Shown: positions 43,739 to 52,355 of the stretch, piece by piece
How the letters are laid out: each line of letters starts with the position of its first letter
Numbering within the stretch: the first letter of the stretch is position 1
Assembly (NCBI RefSeq): GCF_049608145.1
Contig: NZ_JBMYXF010000001.1
Span: 62,001-126,000 of the forward strand
DNA from: Halocynthiibacter sp049608145
GTDB taxonomy: Bacteria > Pseudomonadota > Alphaproteobacteria > Rhodobacterales > Rhodobacteraceae
Direction of reading: 5' to 3'
Length of the DNA: 64,000 nt
Translations under genes and position numbers: made by a program
The notes under the pieces: model-generated
What the model was told of the DNA's origin: nothing
Seen by the model: the letters and a program-made list of their open reading frames with translations, nothing else
Database searches by the model: none

Positions 43739-46135
43739 GTGAAATTCACTCTGTCCTGGCTGAAAACGCACCTCGATACCGAGGCTTCTGTTGATGAAAT
43801 CCTTTACGCTCTGACCGATCTGGGTCTTGAGGTGGAAGAGGTGGCAAACCCTGTGGACCGTCTGGCGGATTTTACCTTGGGCTATGTGGAAACCGCAGAA
43901 AAGCATCCGGATGCGGATCGTCTGAATGTGTGTCAGGTGAAGACTGATGAAGGCATGAAGCAGATTATCTGTGGTGCGCCAAACGCACGCGCGGGCATCA
44001 CCGTTGTTGTCGCGAAACCGGGTGTTTACGTGCCCGGCATCGACACCACCATTCAGATCGGCAAGATCCGCGGCATTGAAAGCCACGGCATGATGGCCTC
44101 TGAACGTGAAATGGAACTGTCTGACGAACATGATGGCATTATTGAACTGCCCTCAGGCGAGGTTGGTGATCGTTTTGTGGATTGGCTGGCGGAAAATGAT
44201 CCGGCCAAGGTTGATGTGATGATCGACATCGCAATCACGCCGAACCGTCCGGATGCGTTGGGCGTGCGTGGCATTGCGCGAGATCTGGCAGCCCGTGGCC
44301 TTGGTGTGCTGAAGCCCGCGCCTGAAGCAAAGATTGAAGGAACGTTCAAAGCGCCGTTCGATATTAAGATTGATGCAGATACTGCTGATGGATGCCCTGT
44401 GTTCATGGGGCGTTTGATCAAAGGCGTGAAAAACGGCCCATCCCCGGCGTGGCTGCAACAACAGTTGAAAGCCATCGGCCTGCGCCCGATTTCGGCCCTT
44501 GTGGATGTGACGAACTTCTTCACCTATGATCAGAACCGTCCGCTGCATGTGTTTGATGCAGACAAGGTGCAGGGTGACCTGCGTATTCATCGCGCAAAAG
44601 GTGGCGAGACCTTGGTCGCGCTGGATGAAAAAGAATACACGATGCGCGAAGGTATGGTGGTGATTTCCGATGATTCTGGCGTTGAAAGCATCGCGGGCAT
44701 CATGGGCGGGCTGCACACTGGGTGCACTGAGGATACCACAAATGTAATCCTTGAGGCCGCATTCTGGGATACGATCCAGATCGCGAAAACCGGGCGTGCG
44801 CTGAAGATTAATTCTGACGCACGTTACCGGAACGAACGCGGGATCGACCCGAACTTCAACGCACCGGCAATGGAATTGGCCACACAGATGATCATTGATC
44901 TGTGCGGTGGCGAAGCTTCTGACGTGATCACAGCGGGTGAAGTGCCCGATGTGTCGCGTGCCTATAAGCTGGACACAGATCGTGTGCAAAGCCTTGTGGG
45001 TATGGAAATTGCGCCGGACACACAACGCCAGACATTGACCGATCTGGGGTTTGTTATGGAAGGCGACATGGCCCATGTACCGGGCTGGCGCCCGGATGTG
45101 CAGGGGGCTGCTGATCTGGTGGAAGAAGTGGCCCGTGTTGCGTCTTTGACCAAATTGGAAGGCAAGCCTTTGCTGCGTGAAACAGTGGGTGTGCCAAAGC
45201 CAATTCTGACGCCGATGCAGAAACGTGAAGGCATGGCGCGACGCACAATCGCGACGCTGGGGTACAATGAATGTGTGACTTACAGCTTTATCGATCAGGC
45301 ATCTGCGGAATTGTTTGAGGGCGGGGCAAATGCCACGAAGCTCGACAATCCGATCTCATCTGAAATGAGTCACATGCGTCCGGATCTGCTGCCAGGGCTC
45401 TTGCAAGCCGCCGCCCGCAACCAGGCGCGTGGCTTTGCGGATATGGCGTTGTTTGAAGTTGGTCCTGCTTTTCACGGTGGCGAACCTGAGGAACAGCATA
45501 TTCAGGCCGCGGGCATTCTGATCGGCCACACTGGCCCTAAAGATGTGCATGGCGAACGCCGTGCGGTGGATGTTTATGACGCCAAGGCTGATGCTGAGGC
45601 GGTGCTGGCGGCCATCGGTGCACCTGCGAAGGCGCAGATCATGCGTGACGCGCAAAGCTGGTGGCATCCTGGCCGTCACGGTAAAATCTGTCTTGGTCCG
45701 AAAAAAGTTCTCGCGACTTTCGGTGAAATCCACCCCAAGACACTTGCGAAAATGGGCGTCAAAGGCCCTGCAGTTGCGTTTACAGTGCTGTTGGAAGCGG
45801 CCCCGTATGCGAAGAAGAAAACAGCAACTCGCGATGCACTAAAGATCTCTGATCTACAGGCGGTTGAACGTGATTTCGCATTTGTGGTGGATACCGATGT
45901 AGAAGCTCTGAATATCGTAAATGCCGCAGGTGGTGCTGACAAAGCACTGATCGAAAACGTGCGTGTCTTTGATGAATTCATTGGCGGGTCTTTGGGTGAG
46001 GACAAGAAATCCATTGCGATCACTGTGCGTCTGCAACCAGGGGATAAAACCCTGACGGAAAAAGATATCGAAGCCGTATCTGAAAAGATCGTGGCCAAGG
46101 TAGGTAAAGCCACCGGCGGCACACTTCGCGGTTAA
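43739..46135 (+). CDS. pheT: Phenylalanyl-tRNA synthetase beta subunit
   Basis: The 798-residue beta subunit shows the N-terminal 'MKFTLSWLKTHLDTEASVDE', the EMAP-like tRNA-binding domain ('HPDADRLNVCQVKTDEG'), the B3/B4 editing module, B5, and a C-terminal anticodon-binding ferredoxin-like fold ('KSIAITVRLQPGDKTLTEKD'). The start is GTG 43739; a nearby ATG is out of frame. A strong terminator follows. Confidence 0.96.
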   Translation: MKFTLSWLKTHLDTEASVDEILYALTDLGLEVEEVANPVDRLADFTLGYVETAEKHPDADRLNVCQVKTDEGMKQIICGAPNARAGITVVVAKPGVYVPGIDTTIQIGKIRGIESHGMMASEREMELSDEHDGIIELPSGEVGDRFVDWLAENDPAKVDVMIDIAITPNRPDALGVRGIARDLAARGLGVLKPAPEAKIEGTFKAPFDIKIDADTADGCPVFMGRLIKGVKNGPSPAWLQQQLKAIGLRPISALVDVTNFFTYDQNRPLHVFDADKVQGDLRIHRAKGGETLVALDEKEYTMREGMVVISDDSGVESIAGIMGGLHTGCTEDTTNVILEAAFWDTIQIAKTGRALKINSDARYRNERGIDPNFNAPAMELATQMIIDLCGGEASDVITAGEVPDVSRAYKLDTDRVQSLVGMEIAPDTQRQTLTDLGFVMEGDMAHVPGWRPDVQGAADLVEEVARVASLTKLEGKPLLRETVGVPKPILTPMQKREGMARRTIATLGYNECVTYSFIDQASAELFEGGANATKLDNPISSEMSHMRPDLLPGLLQAAARNQARGFADMALFEVGPAFHGGEPEEQHIQAAGILIGHTGPKDVHGERRAVDVYDAKADAEAVLAAIGAPAKAQIMRDAQSWWHPGRHGKICLGPKKVLATFGEIHPKTLAKMGVKGPAVAFTVLLEAAPYAKKKTATRDALKISDLQAVERDFAFVVDTDVEALNIVNAAGGADKALIENVRVFDEFIGGSLGEDKKSIAITVRLQPGDKTLTEKDIEAVSEKIVAKVGKATGGTLRG

Positions 46136-46154
46136 TCTGTGATGACAAATGAAT

Positions 46155-46183
46155 AAGGGCCTGCCTTTTGGCGGGCCTTTTTT
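46155..46183 (+). terminator. Terminator after pheT
   Basis: Stem AAGGGCCTGCC / GGCGGGCCTTT with a TTTT loop and a TTTTTT tail, 20 nt after the pheT stop. Confidence 0.9.
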
Positions 46184-46238
46184 GTGGCGCAGCGTGGTGA
46201 ATGCCCTATTCTGCAGGAAAAGACACAGGAGACATTAT

Positions 46239-46688
46239 ATGACACTGAAGGTTTATCTTTCCGGCGAAATTCACACCGACTGGCGTGAGGAAATTATCAA
46301 AGGCGCCGCGGGGCTGGATGTGCAGTTCGCAGCACCTGTGACAGATCACGATGCATCAGATGATTGCGGCGTTACGATCTTGGGGGCGGAAGACAAGAAA
46401 TTCTGGCACGATAACCTGGGTGCAAAAGTGAACGCGATCCGCACCCGTAAAGGTATTGAAGATGCGGATGTTGTGGTTGTGCGCTTTGGCGAGAAATACA
46501 AACAATGGAATGCGGCATTTGATGCGGGTTATGCTGCGGCCTTGGGGAAAAGCCTGATTGTACTGCACGGTGCAGATCACCAACATGCCCTGAAAGAAGT
46601 TGATGCGGCAGCGCTGGCCGTTTGCGAAGAGCCGCGACAGGTGGCGCAGATCCTGCAATATGTCCTTACGGGCCAACTGCCTGGCTGA
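46239..46688 (+). CDS. YtoQ family protein
   Basis: A 149-residue protein with 'KVYLSGEIHTDWREEIIKGA', 'VQFAAPVTDHDASDDCG' and 'DADVVVVRFGEKYKQWNAAF', the YtoQ family (a Rossmann-like, nucleoside deoxyribosyltransferase-related fold). Function is not established. The start ATG 46239 is preceded by an AGGAG. Its stop abuts the stop of the convergent Hint gene with no gap. Confidence 0.88.
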   Translation: MTLKVYLSGEIHTDWREEIIKGAAGLDVQFAAPVTDHDASDDCGVTILGAEDKKFWHDNLGAKVNAIRTRKGIEDADVVVVRFGEKYKQWNAAFDAGYAAALGKSLIVLHGADHQHALKEVDAAALAVCEEPRQVAQILQYVLTGQLPG

Positions 46689-47714
46689 TCAGCCCAGAAC
46701 ACGTGCAAGGCGGCCTTCTGCCACCGTTCGTGCGGCGGTGGGGCCTGATGCTGCATTTGTCAGAAGGTCCGGGAAAAGCGTATTCATTTCTTCCCGGGCC
46801 GGTTTTGACAGGCCACGCAGAGACGTTTCAGTCGGCAGAAAGCTTTCTGCCCAAGATCCATTGGCCATGACCACTTCGTGTTGATCCAGCATGAAATGAT
46901 AATAAATGACTTCGTCACCGGCGGGTTGATGAAAAATATTGTTCCCATTGACCAAATGCACGGCAGCGGTCAGGATTTCACCTTCGTTGAACATCAATTG
47001 TGAACGCCAGTCCGAGATCAGCATCCGATGCTGACGGGATACACGCAAATCTGTATGGGGCGCATTGATGCCAAGGCTGCCAGCCTGAAAAACGACAGGA
47101 CGCAGTTTCGGGTCCTTTTTTTGCTCAAAGATTGTTACACGGCGTGATCCTATCCAGCGCAAAGGCTGAAACCCGCTGTCGCGCGTCAGAATCATATCGC
47201 TCTCTTCCAGTTCTTCCACAGGTTTTTCGCCGCTTTGTGTGACAATTTGCGTGCCATTCACAAAACAGACCAGAAGCGAAACATTATCAACGATCGCCCC
47301 AAGGCTGTCGTTGTCGCCAAGTTCAGTGAAGCGCAGAGTATATGTGCCACCAGCAGGAAAACTGACGGACATTGTTTGTGCGTTTAGCGTATGTGTGGTG
47401 GGAAAAAAATCTTGGGTCGCAATTACGATGCCGTTGCTGTCTAGGATCTCAACCCGAAATCCATCACCGCCAACATTGTTCTCTGCAGTTCGCAGGGCTG
47501 CGTCGAATGTCAGCTGGGTGGCATCGGCGTGAGGGACCGTAAAGCTTTGCTGCAGTACAGTTGTCTGAAAACGGTTCCCATCGATTTCCGCCGCGAGATC
47601 CGTGGACGAACCTGGAATATAGGAGGAGTGAGGATTGATTTCTATATCAGTGCCAGACCAGCCGGAAGAACCTGCGCTGAACGTGCCGTTGACGATTAAT
47701 TCAGTAATGGGCAT
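46689..47714 (-). CDS. Hint-domain protein 2
   Basis: A 341-residue protein. Residues 1-about 155 are a beta jelly-roll-type module ('ELIVNGTFSAGSSGWSG', 'LTFDAALRTAENNVGGDG', 'GGTYTLRFTELGDNDS') like carbohydrate-binding domains. The Hint_2 part starts at 'CFVNGTQIVTQSGEKPVEEL', has 'VSRQHRMLISDWRSQLMF', and ends 'FMLDQHEVVMANGSWAESFL'. The core matches Hint protein 1, the N-terminal module does not. Start ATG 47714. A long Ser/Thr-poor tail ends the protein. Confidence 0.85.
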   Translation of the reverse strand: MPITELIVNGTFSAGSSGWSGTDIEINPHSSYIPGSSTDLAAEIDGNRFQTTVLQQSFTVPHADATQLTFDAALRTAENNVGGDGFRVEILDSNGIVIATQDFFPTTHTLNAQTMSVSFPAGGTYTLRFTELGDNDSLGAIVDNVSLLVCFVNGTQIVTQSGEKPVEELEESDMILTRDSGFQPLRWIGSRRVTIFEQKKDPKLRPVVFQAGSLGINAPHTDLRVSRQHRMLISDWRSQLMFNEGEILTAAVHLVNGNNIFHQPAGDEVIYYHFMLDQHEVVMANGSWAESFLPTETSLRGLSKPAREEMNTLFPDLLTNAASGPTAARTVAEGRLARVLG

Positions 47715-47904
47715 TTCTGTCTTCTCAGGGTTATTTCGAGAAAAACAAAACACTGGGAAAGAGGTTAATTAGTTAACAAATCACTAATTTGAAAACCACA
47801 TTTCCGCTATATACACCCAAACCAATTCAGCCGAGTCACAATTGCGCGAAAACACTGTGACCCGGCGTAAATCTGCATAAGTGGTTAATAAACCTGTCTA
47901 AAAG

Positions 47905-48600
47905 TTAGTTTGTATTTGGACTTCTCAAACCTGTTTGTACGGCGGGTCGTTCAAGAAAGCGATTTAGCCAGGCCTGGATGTTGGTGTGCTTGTCAAATTC
48001 CAACACTTCTTTTGCGCCATAGAAATCCAAGGCCCGCAGCCAAGGTACAATTGCTATGTCTGCGATAGAATAATCCCCGGCGATCCAGTCACGGCCTTCC
48101 ATCTGCTTGTCCAATACGGCCAGCAGACGCTTAGCTTCACCGATATAACGTTCACGGGGACGGGGGTCTTCGATTTCGGCGCCAGCGAATTTGTAGAAAT
48201 AACCAAGCTGACCCAACATGGGGCCAAGGCCACCCATCTGGAACATAAGCCATTTCAAAACTTCGTATTTTGCGGGACCTTCGGGCATCAGCTTGCCGGT
48301 TTTCTCAGCCAAGTAAATCAGAATAGCGCCGCTTTCAAATAAGCCGATTGGCTTGCCGTCCGGCCCGTTGGGATCGATGATTGCGGGGATTTTGTTGTTC
48401 GGATTCAGGGACAGGAATTCGTCACTTTTTACATCACTGTCAGACAGTGTAACCAGATGTGGTTCATATGCCAGGCCCATTTCTTCCAGCGCAATTGAGA
48501 TCTTTACGCCATTGGGTGTCGGGTATGAGTAGAGCTGGATCGCATCAGGGTTTTCAGCAGGCCAGCGTTTGGTAATTGGGAATTGTGAAAGATCAGACAT
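47905..48600 (-). CDS. Glutathione S-transferase, YghU/nu-class-like
   Basis: A 231-residue GST: thioredoxin-like N-domain ('IQLYSYPTPNGVKISIALEE', 'NPNNKIPAIID', 'ESGAILIYLAEK' for glutathione) and an all-helical C-domain ('YSIADIAIVPWLRALD'). It resembles YghU/Ure2-type enzymes with disulfide-bond reductase activity. Divergent from mscL. Confidence 0.9.
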   Translation of the reverse strand: MSDLSQFPITKRWPAENPDAIQLYSYPTPNGVKISIALEEMGLAYEPHLVTLSDSDVKSDEFLSLNPNNKIPAIIDPNGPDGKPIGLFESGAILIYLAEKTGKLMPEGPAKYEVLKWLMFQMGGLGPMLGQLGYFYKFAGAEIEDPRPRERYIGEAKRLLAVLDKQMEGRDWIAGDYSIADIAIVPWLRALDFYGAKEVLEFDKHTNIQAWLNRFLERPAVQTGLRSPNTN

Positions 48601-48763
48601 CGTATTTCCTTTATCTGTTTTTAGGGGCAGAAATCCTGCCTGGATTGTCTGGGGAAATGTAGGTACGATTTCCCCCGTGAACAGGTTTGGCTCTGTGCGG
48701 CAGGTGCACTATACATCTGCGCAAGCGAACACTCACTGGGGCTTGATAGTAAGGGAACAAGAA

Positions 48764-49198
48764 ATGCTACAGGAATTCAAAGACTTTATCGCAAAAGGCA
48801 ACGTCATGGACATGGCGGTTGGTCTGATCATCGGTGCGGCCTTCACCGCAATTGTGAAATCACTGGTTGCTGATCTGATCAATCCGATCATTGGTCTGTT
48901 TACGGGTGGTGTGGATTTCACCAACAAATTTATCATCCTAGGTGGTGACGGCACGGTTTATGCATCACTTGAAGCGGCACGCGAAGCGGGTGCAGCTGCT
49001 TTTGCATGGGGCGCCTTTGTGATGGCGGTTATCAACTTCCTGATCATCGCGTGGGTTGTCTTCATGATGGTGCGTTACCTGAACAAGGTAAAAGACGCTG
49101 CGGCGAAAAAAGAAGAAGAAATTGCGGCGGAAACCCCCGCTGGTCCGTCTGAGATCGATGTTTTGCTTGAGATCCGTGATTCTCTTGTTAAGAAGTAA
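48764..49198 (+). CDS. mscL: Large-conductance mechanosensitive channel
   Basis: A 144-residue MscL: 'LQEFKDFIAKGNVMDMAVGL' and 'IIGAAFTAIVKSLVADLI' (TM1), a periplasmic loop with 'FTNKFIILGGDG', and TM2 'WGAFVMAVINFLIIAWVVFMMV', followed by a charged cytoplasmic helix. It opens under membrane tension to release solutes. I start at ATG 48764; the longer frame upstream has no MscL sequence. Confidence 0.95.
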   Translation: MLQEFKDFIAKGNVMDMAVGLIIGAAFTAIVKSLVADLINPIIGLFTGGVDFTNKFIILGGDGTVYASLEAAREAGAAAFAWGAFVMAVINFLIIAWVVFMMVRYLNKVKDAAAKKEEEIAAETPAGPSEIDVLLEIRDSLVKK

Positions 49199-49259
49199 GT
49201 ATATCGTGCAGACGGGGGGCGCAGGTAAATTACTCCGGTAACCCTCCGCATACAGGTTT

Positions 49260-49294
49260 GGGCTCGTCAGCAATGACGGGCCCGTTCTGTTTTT
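49260..49294 (+). terminator. Terminator after mscL, before convergent msrQ
   Basis: Stem GGGCTCGTCA / TGACGGGCCC (one T-G pair), GCAA tetraloop, and GTTCTGTTTT tail. Its T-run touches the msrQ stop codon. Confidence 0.85.
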
Positions 49295-49901
49295 ATGGTG
49301 TGGTTTGAGGACGTGGACGTAAGTACCAGTACCAAAGGCGATACCCTGTTAGAAGCGCGAGGGGCGTAAAATGCACAAGCACTGGGCCGAGGCTTTTTCC
49401 GTTGTCCATTGTTAGCCAGTGAAAAACGATCAAGACCGCAGCGACCCAGTTCCAACGCTGAAGTTCTTTCCAGTTAGGACCAAGGCGACGCACAAAGTAA
49501 TCCGATGATGTCACCGCCAAGGGAACAAAAATTGCGAAAGCAAGCCAGCCAAACCAGAAGGGTGGCGTTGCTAGGTCCGCCAACATGGGTGCAAGGGCAG
49601 CTTTATCGATGACGTAAAACCCTAGGTGTAATGCCGCATACCCGAAAGCCGCCACACCAAAATAACGTCGGTTCCGTTTCAGCCATGCCGGGCCGCGCCA
49701 ACCGCGCAAGAGCATGCATAATGGGGTGGCCAGCAATGAGATGATCATAAAGCGTGCCGCAAATTCACCCGTGGGATGCAACAGGTTTTCAAAGCGATCT
49801 GACGAAGTTCCTGAGATCGCCTCTGAAAGCATTGACAACGCGGGGATCGCCAAAATGACCCAAAGAAGCCATGGGAAAAATACTGAAAATCGGTTCTTCA
49901 T
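49293..49901 (-). CDS. msrQ: Methionine sulfoxide reductase haem-binding subunit MsrQ
   Basis: A 202-residue six-TM haem b protein that feeds electrons to the periplasmic MsrP. Seen: 'HPTGEFAARFMIISLLATPL', 'FGYAALHLGFYVID' (haem His), 'WLAFAIFVPLAVTSSDY', and 'WNWVAAVLIVFHWLTMD'. msrP, its usual neighbour, is not in the window; it may lie elsewhere. It converges with mscL. Confidence 0.9.
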   Translation of the reverse strand: MKNRFSVFFPWLLWVILAIPALSMLSEAISGTSSDRFENLLHPTGEFAARFMIISLLATPLCMLLRGWRGPAWLKRNRRYFGVAAFGYAALHLGFYVIDKAALAPMLADLATPPFWFGWLAFAIFVPLAVTSSDYFVRRLGPNWKELQRWNWVAAVLIVFHWLTMDNGKSLGPVLVHFTPLALLTGYRLWYWYLRPRPQTTP

Positions 49902-49965
49902 GTAGGTGCCTTATCACTGTTTTTAGTGATACGGGGCAGGGGCTGCTTTCCGTCGATATTTTGCG

Positions 49966-49994
49966 CAAAAAAAGGCCGGAGTTTCCCCCGGCCT
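49966..49994 (-). terminator. Terminator after ald
   Basis: On the minus strand AGGCCGG pairs with CCGGCCT around an 8-nt loop and is followed by TTTTTT, 25 nt after the ald stop. Confidence 0.9.
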
Positions 49995-50018
49995 AGGTGT
50001 TGATCTTCAGGAGAGAGA

Positions 50019-51137
50019 TCAGATTTCGAGAGCAGCTTCTGGTGTGATGCTGTCCATGCCGAGGGCTTCGCCAACGGCTGCGTATGTCAGTTTACCGGCG
50101 TGTACGTTCAGACCGTTCAGCAGGTGACCATCGTCTTTACAAGCTTGCTTCCAGCCTTTGTTGGCCAGTGCCAGCATGAAAGGAAGGGTCGCGTTGCCAA
50201 GGGCAATTGTGGATGTGCGTGCAACGGCGCCTGGCATGTTGGCCACGCAGTAATGCATCACGTTGTCGACCTCATAGATGGGGTCTTCATGGGTGGTGGC
50301 TTTGGATGTTTCAAAGCAACCGCCTTGGTCAATCGCCACGTCAACCAGAACAGCACCAGGCTTCAGTGTTTTCAACTGTTCGCGCGAGATCAGCTTAGGT
50401 GCAGCCGCGCCCGGGATCAGAACCGCGCCGATGATCATGTCAGCCTCAGCCGCCAATTCAGCCGTCGCACCTGCAGTGGAGTATTGGTTCTTGAAGGTGC
50501 CACCAAAGACGTCATCGAGATATTTCAGACGCGTGAGAGAGCGATCCAGAACGGTCACATCCGCGCCCATGCCAGCAGCGATTTTTGCTGCGTGGGTGCC
50601 AACAACACCGCCGCCGATGACCAGAACTTTCGCAGGGGCCACACCAGGAACGCCGCCCATCAGAACGCCGCGACCGCCATTGGCCTTTTGCAATGTGTAT
50701 GCGCCAACCTGTGGGGCAAGACGACCCGCAACTTCGGACATAGGCGCAAGTAGGGGCAGGCCGCCGTTGTTGTCGGTTACGGTTTCGTAAGCAATCGCCG
50801 TACAGCCGCTTTCGATCAGATCATTGGTCTGCGCGGGATCGGGTGCCAGGTGCAGATATGTGAACAGCAGCTGACCCTTGCGCAGCATCTTGCGCTCGCC
50901 CGGCTGTGGCTCTTTTACTTTCACAATCATGTCCGCAATTGCGAATATTTCAGCGGGGGTGTCCAGCATTGTCGCGCCGGCCGCGATGTAATCTTCATCA
51001 GCAAAGCCAGCACCGATGCCGCCACCAGCTTCGATGAAGACTTCGTGACCGTTGTTCACAGCTTCCAGAGCCGCGGCAGGTGTCATGCCGATGCGGAATT
51101 CCTGGGGTTTGATTTCCTTGGGGCAACCGATTTTCAT
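50019..51137 (-). CDS. ald: Alanine dehydrogenase
   Basis: NAD-dependent L-alanine to pyruvate and ammonia. The 372-residue enzyme has the N-terminal 'MKIGCPKEIKPQEFRIGMTP', the substrate/dinucleotide motifs 'VLVIGGGVVGTHAAKIAAGM', and 'VDVAIDQGGCFE'. I choose ATG 51137, with GAGAGGA upstream. It faces an Lrp/AsnC regulator, the usual activator of ald. Confidence 0.95.
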   Translation of the reverse strand: MKIGCPKEIKPQEFRIGMTPAAALEAVNNGHEVFIEAGGGIGAGFADEDYIAAGATMLDTPAEIFAIADMIVKVKEPQPGERKMLRKGQLLFTYLHLAPDPAQTNDLIESGCTAIAYETVTDNNGGLPLLAPMSEVAGRLAPQVGAYTLQKANGGRGVLMGGVPGVAPAKVLVIGGGVVGTHAAKIAAGMGADVTVLDRSLTRLKYLDDVFGGTFKNQYSTAGATAELAAEADMIIGAVLIPGAAAPKLISREQLKTLKPGAVLVDVAIDQGGCFETSKATTHEDPIYEVDNVMHYCVANMPGAVARTSTIALGNATLPFMLALANKGWKQACKDDGHLLNGLNVHAGKLTYAAVGEALGMDSITPEAALEI

Positions 51138-51164
51138 TTTGAGTTCCTCTCTCAATTCTCCTGA

Positions 51165-51175
51165 GACAGACTGTC
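51165..51175. promoter_or_regulatory. Palindrome in the ald / lrp divergent region
   Basis: GACAG-A-CTGTC, an 11-nt perfect palindrome 28 nt upstream of ald. Lrp/AsnC proteins bind short degenerate palindromes, so it is a possible operator; 11 nt is weak evidence. Confidence 0.3.
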
Positions 51176-51279
51176 GCAAGGATGCCAAGCAATTGTCTGG
51201 GAATTTATGGGGTGTAATGTCGGTAAATATGAAGTATCTTCGATGTAATGCGAAATTATCAGAAGAATCCACGAAGATT

Positions 51280-51738
51280 ATGAGCATCGACAGCGTAGAT
51301 CGACGAATACTGATTCAACTTCAAAAAAGTGGTCGGATGTCCAATGCCGAGCTTGCAGAACGGATTAACCTGTCGGCATCCGCCTGTCACAGACGTGTGC
51401 AGCGGCTGGAAGCCGAAGGTTATATCAAGGACTACGTTGCGCTTTTAAATCCGCGCAAATTGGGCCGTCCGACGACCGTTTTTGTGGAAATTACCCTTGC
51501 GGCCCAGGCGGATGAGGTGCTGGATGCATTTGAACGTGCGGTTGCCAAAATCCCGGATGTATTGGAATGCCACTTGATGGCCGGGAAGTCAGATTATGTG
51601 CTGAAGGTTGTGGCGCTGGATACCGAAGATTTTGCGCGTATCCATCGTCAACATCTGTCACGTTTGCCTGGGGTGACGCAGATGCAAAGTTCTTTTGCGC
51701 TGCGTACGGTGTTCAAGACAACTGCCCTGCCGGTCTGA
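51280..51738 (+). CDS. Lrp/AsnC family regulator, probable ald regulator
   Basis: A 152-residue regulator: helix-turn-helix 'SNAELAERINLSASACHRRV' and the RAM ligand domain ('FERAVAKIPDVLECHLMAGK', 'DYVLKVVALDTEDFARIHRQ'). Divergence from ald gives the usual AldR arrangement, sensing alanine. ATG 51280 lies 142 nt from the ald start. A hairpin CTGCCGG/CCGGCAG overlaps its stop at 51727-51746. Confidence 0.88.
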   Translation: MSIDSVDRRILIQLQKSGRMSNAELAERINLSASACHRRVQRLEAEGYIKDYVALLNPRKLGRPTTVFVEITLAAQADEVLDAFERAVAKIPDVLECHLMAGKSDYVLKVVALDTEDFARIHRQHLSRLPGVTQMQSSFALRTVFKTTALPV

Positions 51739-51759
51739 CCCGGCAGAGCAGGAAAGGGT

Positions 51760-52278
51760 TTAACCTTTGTAATCACCACGGATCGGGTAATTGTTTTCGC
51801 GGATGTACTTCACACCACCAGCGATCGCGCCCATATCCGGGCGAGAAAACGGTGCGTTTGAAATATCTGCGAGATGCAGGATGCCCTCATTGTTCACGAC
51901 AAACAGGCCCGGTTCCGCATAGGGACGATCGGTTTCTGCCGCGCTGCGTGGCTCTGAAATATAAAGACCCAGTTCTTTCATCTGATCGATGGACAGACCA
52001 TAGGCTACCTCTGCATCCAATTTGATGTCGGAATGGAAATTGCGGGCTTTTTCTTCCGGGTCGCCGGACACAACGATGATTTCAACGCCGGTTTCGGTGA
52101 AGGCGGCGACATGTTTCTGCATCGCTTTCAGCTGTAGGCGGCACAGCGGGCAATGTGCGCCGCGATAGACCAGAACAAGCGCCCAGTTGTCGCCGGATGC
52201 TTTGCCAAGGGTCACTTCTTTGCCGGACAGGGTCGGCAGAGTGATGGCGGGGAAGGATTTGCCGGTTTGCGGTTTCAT
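51760..52278 (-). CDS. Peroxiredoxin-like (AhpC/TSA) protein
   Basis: A 172-residue thioredoxin-fold protein with 'ALVLVYRGAHCPLCRLQLKA' (C-P-L-C) and 'VEIIVVSGDPEEKARNF', typical of the peroxiredoxin-like DUF899-type group that lacks the P-x3-T-x2-C consensus. Likely reduces hydroperoxides or disulfides. Start at ATG 52278; ATG 52293 is an alternative. It follows the EamA gene on the same strand. Confidence 0.85.
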   Translation of the reverse strand: MKPQTGKSFPAITLPTLSGKEVTLGKASGDNWALVLVYRGAHCPLCRLQLKAMQKHVAAFTETGVEIIVVSGDPEEKARNFHSDIKLDAEVAYGLSIDQMKELGLYISEPRSAAETDRPYAEPGLFVVNNEGILHLADISNAPFSRPDMGAIAGGVKYIRENNYPIRGDYKG

Positions 52279-52355
52279 GTGATGGCCTTTCATGCGTTTC
52301 AACGCGCAATCTGACCTGTTGCGGATGTCCTTGCAAATCGCGATTTCGTGATGTT

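Noticed and set aside
47764..47790. CtrA-like TTAA boxes upstream of Hint protein 2
   Set aside because: The two TTAA elements are 4 nt apart, not 7, so they do not match the CtrA site.
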